Source: Acidipropionibacterium sp. (GTDB taxonomy: Bacteria; Actinomycetota; Actinomycetes; Propionibacteriales; Propionibacteriaceae). Taken from it: DNA of 64,000 bases. Location: contig JALCLH010000009.1 of the NCBI GenBank assembly GCA_022647765.1, positions 62,001 through 126,000 of the forward strand. The letters are read 5' to 3'. The position numbers were made by a program, and so were the translations under genes. Positions within the stretch are counted from its first letter, which is position 1. Each line of letters opens with the position of its first letter. This document shows positions 57,458-64,000 of this stretch, piece after piece. The notes beneath the pieces were generated by a model that was not told the DNA's origin, ran no database searches, and worked only from the letters and a program-made list of their open reading frames with translations.

Positions 57458-58024
57458 TCAGCTCTGGAACATCACGGCGTCGTGGTCGATCATGTCCGGA
57501 TTGACCTCCATCACGATGTCCTTCGGATTGGCGACCCCGTAGGCGACCGCGAACTTCGTCTCCCGTCCGTTGAGCAGCTTGGTCTGCGGAGCACCCTCGA
57601 GGCCGTCGTCGAAGACCTCCTCCCCCTCCTCGTTGTCGGACTGGACAGTGGCGCTGAACAAGCTGGGGTCCCAGGGCTTGCCGGTCTTGTTGACGATCCG
57701 CACCTCGAAGGAGACGAAGTGCTTGAAGTTGTCCGTCCCGGCGGCGTACTCGCTCGGTTCGAAGGCCTTCGGGGCCGAGACTGTCACCGACAGTCCGTCC
57801 TGATAGACGTAGGCACTCCCGAACTTGGCGACGGTGTCGGTGGCGGTCTCCTGAGCCGACTGCGCGCCGCCAGCGTCGCTGCTCTCCCCCGCGGTCGGCG
57901 TCGCAGAGGCCGAGGGGGTATTGGACCCGTGCCCGGCGTCATCGGTCTGCGAGGCGGAGACCCCGCACCCGACGAACAGCAGGGAGACGCCGGCGAGGGC
58001 CGCGATGATCGAAATCTTGTGCAT
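57458..58024 (-). CDS. DUF4352 domain lipoprotein
   Basis: 188 residues from ATG 58024, with AGGAG 7 bases upstream. The signal peptide ends in the lipobox LLFVGC. A Ser/Thr/Ala/Gly linker of about 45 residues leads to a DUF4352-type immunoglobulin-like domain (VTVSAPKAFEPSEYAAG, VSFEVRIVNKTGKPWDPSLF, LLNGRETKFAVAYGV, DIVMEVNPD). These lipoproteins face the outside and often act in envelope maintenance or as solute-binding accessories; function here is unknown. Confidence 0.83.
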   Translation of the reverse strand: MHKISIIAALAGVSLLFVGCGVSASQTDDAGHGSNTPSASATPTAGESSDAGGAQSAQETATDTVAKFGSAYVYQDGLSVTVSAPKAFEPSEYAAGTDNFKHFVSFEVRIVNKTGKPWDPSLFSATVQSDNEEGEEVFDDGLEGAPQTKLLNGRETKFAVAYGVANPKDIVMEVNPDMIDHDAVMFQS

Positions 58025-58113
58025 GATCACTCCTCATGAGCTTGCCGTCGACCTCTGCCGGCGGCGACAGGATCACTGTGAACTCACCCACGGCGTCACC
58101 TGGCTGTTCTGGC

Positions 58114-58131
58114 TGATAACCGCTGTTATCA
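58114..58131 (+). promoter_or_regulatory. Perfect palindromic operator before the type I R-M operon
   Basis: TGATAAC-CGCT-GTTATCA is an exact 7-4-7 inverted repeat, AT-rich in a GC-rich setting. It lies 68-85 bases before the first gene of the operon, whose product begins with a helix-turn-helix. Autoregulation by that protein is a reasonable guess. TATGCATCACTATCGGCATAGA downstream (58146-58167) holds candidate -10 elements. Confidence 0.55.
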
Positions 58132-58198
58132 CTACTCCTCTTCCTTATGCATCACTATCGGCATAGAGTCCCCTCATCACCGCGGAGAGGAGGACACC

Positions 58199-60187
58199 AT
58201 GACCGAGACCACCCTGTCGCTGGCCGATATCGCCCGGCTGGCGGAGGTGCAGCGCCCGGTCGTCTCGATGTGGCGCAACCGCCCCCTCGACGGCACTCCC
58301 TTCCCCGCTCCCCAGCCCGACGGCCGCTTCCGGACTGACGAGGTCGTGGCCTATCTGACGGCCACCGGACGCGGGAACAACCGCGAGCCGGAGCTCGCCA
58401 CCACCATCACCGCGGCGGCGAGCCCGACCGCCGATCCCTCCCGGCGCGCGGATCTGGCCATCCTGCTGGCGGTGCGGGCGATTCTCGGCGGGCAGTCCCT
58501 GGCCGATTCCGACCCCGAGGCCCTGCTGGACGCCGTCGAGTCCGCCGATCCCGACGACGAATGGCTGTTCTCCGAGGCGGAGCAGGTTGACATCGACCGG
58601 CTCTGCGAGATCGCCGACTCCATCGCGGACAATTCGTACTCCACGGCGGAGGCCTACGAGCGCCTCCTCGGCGCCGCGCCGGAACCCGAGGGCCTGACCG
58701 ATCCGGTCATCGGCGTCCTGGCGGATCTGGCCGCCGCACTGCTGGAGGGCGATGCAGAGCTGGTGGACGCCGCAGGAGCGACAGACGCCGTGCTGCGCCT
58801 GTGCGCCGACGAGAGCCGTGCCGACACGCCGGTCCTGGTCGCCCGGACCGGCCAGATACGCGGAACCCTGCGCCGCTACCGAGTGCACGGCATCGACGCG
58901 CGCCCGGCCGATCTCCAGGAGGACTGGGATCTGCCCCACGGCTCGGTCATCCTGGCGAGGGTGGGAGACGGCGAGAGCGCTCTCACATTCATCGACGACC
59001 TCTCGCTCCAGCTCGGGCCCGGCACCGCGGCGCTGATCGTCGGGCCCGCCGGCGTCCTCATCGACGAACCGCCCGCCGGCACCGTCGGCCTTCGGGACGC
59101 CCTGCTCCGCCGTGGCCTGATCCGGGCCGCCGTGCGGCTGCCCGCCGGACTGAGCCGCGAGGGCGGCGGCGGTCAGCTGGGCATCTGGCTGCTGGGCCTC
59201 GGCGACGAGCGCCATCTGTGGGCCGGCGACCTGTCGAGCCGCGGCTTCTCACCGGCCATCCGCCAGCAGCTGCTGGACGACCTCGTCGCGGTGGCCCGCG
59301 AGGACCGGCACCGGGCCTTCGCCTTGCTGCACCGCGCCGAAACGGCGACGCTGGTCGCGCTGTCCCAGCCGCTCACCGCCCTGGACGTCTCCCCCGCCGA
59401 TCCGCTGCCGGTCTCGGCCGCCGACGACGCGGCCCGGATGGCGGAGCTGCTGGCCCGGCTCGCCGAGCCGATGCCCGATCCGCTGGCAGGGCTGCGTCCC
59501 GTCGTCACCGGCGGTGGCGCGGCCCTCTCGGCGACGCTGGGGGATCTGGCGCGCAAGCGGATGGTGCGAGTCATCGGCGGACGGCGGATCGGCTCGCTGC
59601 CCGACGGCCAGATGAGGTTGTGGACCGCCGACGCCGTGCGGACGCGGACGCCGAGCGGCGTCGATCTGCTGACGCTGACCTCAAGTTGTCCCGATTTCAC
59701 ATCAACTGAACCCGACGACGTCGTCTTCACCGGTTCCGGCGCACCACGGGCCATCGTGGACGCCGAGGGCGGATCGGCGGTCGCCTTTCCGGCCCGGATT
59801 CTGAGAGTGTCGAAGACGGCGTCCTGCTCGCCGCGCGTCATCGCCGCGACCATCAATGCCCTGGGTGCCGGTTCCGGCCTGGCCAAGTGGCGGTCCTGGC
59901 GGGTGCCCCTGGTGGCAGGAAACCGGCGGGATGTCGAGGATCTGATGAGCCGGATCGAGGCGTGGGAGGATCAGACCCGCGCCCGGCTGGCGCAGATCGA
60001 GGAGCTGCGCCGGCTTGCGACCCGTTCGGCAGCCTCGGGAGCGGTCGCCATTCTGCCCGTCGCACCGGCACCCGTCGAGTCCGAGCCGATCAAGTCCGAG
60101 CCGATCGAACCCGCCAATTCCGTTGAATCCGCTCCTATTCAATCCGCTTCCGTTGAATCCACCCCCGTCAATGAGAAAGGCCAGTAA
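58199..60187 (+). CDS. HTH / degenerate N6-methylase / specificity-like protein heading a type I R-M operon
   Basis: 662 residues. Residues 5-55 form a MerR-type HTH (LSLADIARLAEVQRPVVSMW, then RFRTDEVVAYL). Residues 150-420 follow the HsdM catalytic domain but without its motifs: the SAM-binding DPxCGSGG is replaced by VDAAGATD, and NPPF by LARVGD. The segment ALIVGPAGVLI...ALLRRGLIRAAVRLP matches the end of the HsdM fold. Residues 465-640 resemble an HsdS target-recognition domain with a coiled coil (DLMSRIEAWEDQTRARLAQI). A Pro/Glu/Ser repeat tail (VESEPIKSEPIEP) ends it. TAATG overlap couples it to hsdM. It is likely a non-catalytic regulator or DNA-binding partner. Confidence 0.72.
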   Translation: MTETTLSLADIARLAEVQRPVVSMWRNRPLDGTPFPAPQPDGRFRTDEVVAYLTATGRGNNREPELATTITAAASPTADPSRRADLAILLAVRAILGGQSLADSDPEALLDAVESADPDDEWLFSEAEQVDIDRLCEIADSIADNSYSTAEAYERLLGAAPEPEGLTDPVIGVLADLAAALLEGDAELVDAAGATDAVLRLCADESRADTPVLVARTGQIRGTLRRYRVHGIDARPADLQEDWDLPHGSVILARVGDGESALTFIDDLSLQLGPGTAALIVGPAGVLIDEPPAGTVGLRDALLRRGLIRAAVRLPAGLSREGGGGQLGIWLLGLGDERHLWAGDLSSRGFSPAIRQQLLDDLVAVAREDRHRAFALLHRAETATLVALSQPLTALDVSPADPLPVSAADDAARMAELLARLAEPMPDPLAGLRPVVTGGGAALSATLGDLARKRMVRVIGGRRIGSLPDGQMRLWTADAVRTRTPSGVDLLTLTSSCPDFTSTEPDDVVFTGSGAPRAIVDAEGGSAVAFPARILRVSKTASCSPRVIAATINALGAGSGLAKWRSWRVPLVAGNRRDVEDLMSRIEAWEDQTRARLAQIEELRRLATRSAASGAVAILPVAPAPVESEPIKSEPIEPANSVESAPIQSASVESTPVNEKGQ

Positions 60188-61821
60188 TGGCAGCCAGGCC
60201 CGTGACCACCCCGTCAACCCGCAAGGAGCTCAAGGACACCTTGTGGAAAGCGGCCGACAAACTGCGCGGTTCGATGAGCGCCGCGCAGTACAAGGACGTT
60301 GTGCTGGGGCTGATCTTTCTCAAGTACGTTTCGGACGCCTTCGAGGAGCGCCGCGAGCAGATCACCGCCGAGCTGCGCGCCGACGACTTTGACGACGAGG
60401 CGATCGCCGAGACTCTGGAGGACCGCGACGAGTACGCCTCGGGCGCGTTCTGGGTGGATCCGGACGCCCGCTGGTCCACTCTGGTGGCCGATGCGAAGGT
60501 GGATGGGGAGACCACCATCGGCCAGCGCATCAATGAGGCGATGGATCTGTTGATGCGCGACAATCCAGCACTGTCGGGCACACTGCCGCGATTGTTCAAC
60601 CGCGAGAATGTGGATCAGCGGCGGCTGGCGGAGCTGCTGGATCTGCTGAACTCGGTGCAGTTCTCAGGGAGGGGGGCAGCGAAGGCCCGCGACCTGCTGG
60701 GCGAGGTGTACGAGTACTTCCTGGCGAATTTCGCCCTCTCGGAGGGGCATCGGGGTGGCGAGTTCTACACCCCGGCCTCAGTGGTGCGGATCATTGTCGA
60801 GGTGCTGCAGCCCCGAAAGGGAAGGGTCTACGACCCGTGCTGCGGGTCGGGCGGCATGTTCGTGCAGGCGGAGAAGTTCCTGGACGCCCACGACGCCGAT
60901 CCGACGAATCTGGCGGTCTACGGCCAGGAGCTCAATGAATCGACCTGGCGAATGGCGAAGATGAATCTGGCCATTCACGGGTTGAACGGGAATCTCGGTC
61001 CGCGCTGGGGGGATACCTTCGCGCTGGACTATCACTCCGGGGTCCAGATGGATTTCGTGATGGCCAATCCGCCGTTCAACATCAAGGACTGGAACCGCCG
61101 GGAGTCCGATCCGCGCTGGGTGTACGGGGTGCCGCCGGCCAAGAACGCCAACTACGCGTGGATGCAGCACATCATCTCGAAGTTGGCGCCGGGCGGGACG
61201 GCCGGCGTGGTGATGGCGAACGGGTCGATGACCGCCTCATCGAATGGCGAAGGAGATATCCGGGCACAGTTCGTGGAGCACGATCTGGTGAGCTGCATGG
61301 TGGCGCTGCCGGACAAGCTGTTCCGCTCAACCGGGATTCCGGCCTGCCTGTGGTTCTTCGCCCGTGACAAGTCGGCGGGCGCCGGCGGATCAGTGGACCG
61401 GCGCGGGCAGGTGCTCTTCATCGACGCCCGGGAGATGGGATACATGATCACCCGGGCCCAGCGCGGGTTGAAGGCCGAGGAGATCCAGCGGATCGCCGAC
61501 ACGCTGCACGCCTGGCGCGGGATGGAGCAGCTGGCGGTCTCCACGGCCGATGTGACGGTCGATGAGGATGACTCGGCCGCACCGTCCCAGACCGAGTACG
61601 AGGACGTGCCGGGATTCTGCAAGAGTGTGAGCATCGCCGAGATCAAGGACGCCGGCTACGCGCTGACGCCGGGGCGCTACGTCGGAATGGCGAAGGCGGC
61701 AGAGGATGAAGAGCCCCTGGAGGAGAAGATCGCAAGGCTCAGGGGTGAGCTGACGACTCAGTTCGCCAAGTCATCGCAGCTTCAGAACGAGGTAATCTCA
61801 CAGCTGGAGCGTCTGAAGTGA
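60187..61821 (+). CDS. hsdM: Type I restriction-modification system methyltransferase subunit
   Basis: 544 residues. The N-terminal helical domain (LWKAADKLRGSMSAAQYKDVVLGLIFLKYVSDAF) leads to the GGEFYTPASVVRIIVEVL segment, SAM motif I YDPCCGSGGMF, YGQELNESTWRMAKMNLAIHG, and the catalytic FVMANPPFN. It methylates adenine at the N6 position of the site chosen by HsdS. All catalytic motifs are intact, in contrast to the upstream gene. Its stop overlaps the hsdS start (GTGA). Confidence 0.95.
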   Translation: MAARPVTTPSTRKELKDTLWKAADKLRGSMSAAQYKDVVLGLIFLKYVSDAFEERREQITAELRADDFDDEAIAETLEDRDEYASGAFWVDPDARWSTLVADAKVDGETTIGQRINEAMDLLMRDNPALSGTLPRLFNRENVDQRRLAELLDLLNSVQFSGRGAAKARDLLGEVYEYFLANFALSEGHRGGEFYTPASVVRIIVEVLQPRKGRVYDPCCGSGGMFVQAEKFLDAHDADPTNLAVYGQELNESTWRMAKMNLAIHGLNGNLGPRWGDTFALDYHSGVQMDFVMANPPFNIKDWNRRESDPRWVYGVPPAKNANYAWMQHIISKLAPGGTAGVVMANGSMTASSNGEGDIRAQFVEHDLVSCMVALPDKLFRSTGIPACLWFFARDKSAGAGGSVDRRGQVLFIDAREMGYMITRAQRGLKAEEIQRIADTLHAWRGMEQLAVSTADVTVDEDDSAAPSQTEYEDVPGFCKSVSIAEIKDAGYALTPGRYVGMAKAAEDEEPLEEKIARLRGELTTQFAKSSQLQNEVISQLERLK

Positions 61822-62900
61822 CCGCATGGAAGACCAAGTCATTGAGTAACGTCGTAAGTCTGCAACGAGGTCATGACCTTCCGACTGACGAGCGCATCCC
61901 CGGTACCATCCCGATCATCGGGTCCTTCGGGATAACCGGGTATCACAATACTTCGAAGCAGAATGGCCCCGGAGTCACGATAGGCAGAAGTGGGGCTAGC
62001 ATTGGGAAAGCCACATATGTAAAGAACGAGTTTTGGCCGCTCAACACGTGCCTATTCGCCACGAACTTCCACGGTAACGATCCGTTCTGGGTCTACCTTA
62101 TGCTGTCGCAGATCAACTTTTCCGGATTTAATTCCGGGAGCGCTCAGCCATCGCTGAACCGGAATATTATCGCTGGCATCCCGGTTGTGGTTCCCCCACT
62201 CCCCGAGCAGCAGGCCATCGCGGAGGTGCTGAGGGCGCTGGACGACAAGATCGCCGCCAACCGAAAGCTCGTCACCACCGGCACCGACCTTGGCTGCGCC
62301 CTCATCCGCCGCGCCCTCACCACGAGCACGGTCACCTCGCTCTCTGAGCTCGCGGACATCACCATGGGCTCATCTCCGAAGGGCGACACCTACAACGAAG
62401 ACGGCCAGGGGATCGTCATGTACCAGGGAAATCGGGACTTCGGACCGCGGTTCCCATCACCCCGAATCTGGACCACTGACCCAGTTCGCGTCGCCGAGAC
62501 CGGGGATCTTCTCCTCAGCGTTCGAGCGCCAGTTGGAGAACTAAACATTGCCGGAAACCGGTGTTGCATCGGCCGCGGCCTTGCTGCGATACACGCCGCA
62601 CAGCCATGCGCGATGTACTTTCTGATCAGCTGCCAGCCTGAGGTCTTTTACAGCTACAACAGCGACGGAACGATTTTTGGCTCAATCACCAAGAAGGGCC
62701 TGGAATCGCTGCCCCTGAAGGTTCCAAATATCGGATTGGCACCACTGGAGGAATTACTGGCGCCGTTGGAGGATCGCATCGAAGCCGCAGTTCACGAGTC
62801 CGAGACTCTCGCTCAACTGCGCAACACCCTCCTTCCCGCTCTCATGGACGGGACCATTCGCGTCAAGGACGCCGAGAAGAAAGCAGAAGAGGTGCTGTGA
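61818..62900 (+). CDS. hsdS: Type I restriction-modification system specificity subunit
   Basis: 360 residues from GTG 61818. Two target-recognition domains (residues about 1-115 and 175-310) are each followed by a conserved helix (PPLPEQQAIAEVLRALDDKIAANRKL, and APLEELLAPLEDRIEAAVHE). It reads the two halves of the recognition site. The stretch 61840-62170 (first TRD) and parts of the second are visibly richer in A/T than the flanking genes, the usual sign of TRD replacement. It is short for a two-TRD HsdS but complete. Confidence 0.93.
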   Translation: MTAWKTKSLSNVVSLQRGHDLPTDERIPGTIPIIGSFGITGYHNTSKQNGPGVTIGRSGASIGKATYVKNEFWPLNTCLFATNFHGNDPFWVYLMLSQINFSGFNSGSAQPSLNRNIIAGIPVVVPPLPEQQAIAEVLRALDDKIAANRKLVTTGTDLGCALIRRALTTSTVTSLSELADITMGSSPKGDTYNEDGQGIVMYQGNRDFGPRFPSPRIWTTDPVRVAETGDLLLSVRAPVGELNIAGNRCCIGRGLAAIHAAQPCAMYFLISCQPEVFYSYNSDGTIFGSITKKGLESLPLKVPNIGLAPLEELLAPLEDRIEAAVHESETLAQLRNTLLPALMDGTIRVKDAEKKAEEVL

Positions 62901-64000
62901 TGATCAGTGAGGCCGATTGGGAAGCAGACATGCTCGACTGGCTCTCCGAACGGGGCTGGCAGCCGGGCACCGGAGCCGACATCGACGACCAGCGAAAATC
63001 CTCCGCTGACCTCATCCTGCACGAGGACCTGCTCGCGGCGCTGCGGCGTCTCAACTCCGAAGTGCCTGATCAGCGCTTGGCCGAGGCCGCCGCCGACATG
63101 GCCGAGCCGAAGTCCCAGGACGCCATCGCCGAGAACGAGCGGTTTCACTCCTTCCTGGTGCACGGATTCCGCGGCCTCACCTACGTCGATACCCGCGGCC
63201 TGGAGCAGACCCCGACCATTAAGGTCCTCGCCGACAACCCGGAGCGCAACATTTTCCGCGCCGTCCATCAGGTCTCAATCCGCCAGGGCGGCTACCGGCG
63301 CCGCTTCGACGTCGTCCTCTATATCAACGGCCTGCCGCTGGTGATCGTGGAGCTCAAGAAGGCCAGCAGTCCCCACGCCGACGTCTCCAAGGCCCACGCC
63401 CAACTGGCCACCTACCTGTCGGAGTTCCCGACCGCCTTCCGCACTATCGTGGCCACCGTCATCTCCGACGGGATCACCGCCCGCTACGGCACCCCCCTTC
63501 ACCCCGCTCAACCACTTCAGCCCATGGCACGTCGATGAGGAGGGCAACCCGCTCAGCCCGGACGCCGTCTCCCCGGCCGGCCAGGACCCCGCCGACTGCA
63601 CCGACTCCGCCAGCACCACGATCTCCAGCGCCGAGCCGGAGCTGGAGACCCTCTCCTTCGGACTGTTCGAGCAGCGACGGTTCATCGACCTGGTGAAGCA
63701 TTTCGTCGCCTTCGACCACAACGGCGAGAAGACCACCAAGCGGATCGCCAAACCGCACCAGTATTTCGCGGTCCGCAAGGCCCTGACCCACACCCTCGCC
63801 GCGATCGGCTCCAACGGGAAGGCCGGCGTCGTCTGGCACACCCAGGGGTCCGGCAAGTCGATGGAGATGGAGCTCTACGCCAACCTGGTGATGAGCGAGC
63901 CGACCCTGCTCAACCCCACCATCGTCGCCATCACCGACCGCAACGACCTGGACGGACAGCTCTACCAGACCTTCGCCCAGTCCACCCTGCTGCCCGAGCG
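62900..64000 (+). pseudogene. hsdR: Type I restriction-modification system endonuclease subunit, frameshifted and cut by window end
   Basis: The start ATG 62900 overlaps the hsdS stop. The N-terminal nuclease domain shows [22 protein letters not shown], which holds the D...E-x-K cleavage residues, and runs to ARYGTP. Continuation ([17 protein letters not shown], then [10 protein letters not shown] and the Walker [11 protein letters not shown]) is in another frame. Removing one C from the C6 run at 63492-63497 restores it. HsdR translocates and cuts unmodified DNA. The helicase motifs beyond [13 protein letters not shown] lie outside the window. Confidence 0.9.

Overview
The window is high-GC actinobacterial chromosome. 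A complete methylmalonyl-CoA carboxytransferase (transcarboxylase) operon at 43.8-47.5 kb (5S, 12S and biotinyl 1.3S subunits) points to a Propionibacteriaceae member that makes propionate by the Wood-Werkman cycle, most likely Acidipropionibacterium or Propionibacterium. The genus is inferred; the transcarboxylase is read directly. No rRNA, tRNA, CRISPR array or prophage was seen.

Layout. 0-8.3 kb: end of a metallo-beta-lactamase-fold gene, a DHA2-type MFS exporter, an orphan sugar-ABC ATPase, a secreted M15-like protein, an Asp23-type envelope-stress operon on the minus strand, and cystathionine gamma-synthase. 8.5-20.1 kb: DUF4032 protein, cysS, rlmB, a methyltransferase, an MFS permease, a 2-hydroxyacid dehydrogenase/DUF2264 pair, glyA. 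20.3-26.2 kb: a divergent cassette of M20 amidohydrolase, GNAT acyltransferase, SIS protein and enolase-superfamily racemase, resembling the N-succinylamino acid racemase route that converts D- to L-amino acids, next to an EamA exporter and an RpiR regulator. 27-34.3 kb: MATE exporter, ispD-ispF, a SorC-regulated polyol operon with PTS IIB and IIA but no IIC, and carD. 34.6-42.1 kb: an LpqE-position lipoprotein, RegX3/SenX3, phoU with a PHO-box-like array, a polysaccharide deacetylase lipoprotein, gpmA, and the PTS genes ptsH-ptsI. 42.3-54.5 kb: an SDR enzyme, the transcarboxylase operon, fba, a TrmH methyltransferase, DedA, LemA, a sortase-like protein lacking the catalytic Cys and His, and a spermidine-synthase-like protein. 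54.5-64 kb: a repeat-rich stretch with a 13E12-type HNH protein, YchJ, a DUF4352 lipoprotein, and a type I restriction-modification operon headed by a 662-residue HTH / degenerate-methylase / specificity-like protein.

Two themes cut across the window. First, at least seven genes (DUF4032, rlmB, hydroxyacid dehydrogenase, M20, carD, HNH, hsdR) are split by an apparent indel, in most cases one C or G in a short homopolymer. Because carD is among them, base-calling error is at least as likely as real decay. Second, short extragenic palindromes of about 70-95 bp recur: one family has four copies and another has two, all between genes.

Metabolically, the fructose bisphosphate aldolase, phosphoglycerate mutase, PTS general proteins and transcarboxylase cover sugar uptake, glycolysis and propionate formation. 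The succinyl-CoA of that pathway is also the acyl donor expected for the proposed D-amino acid cassette.
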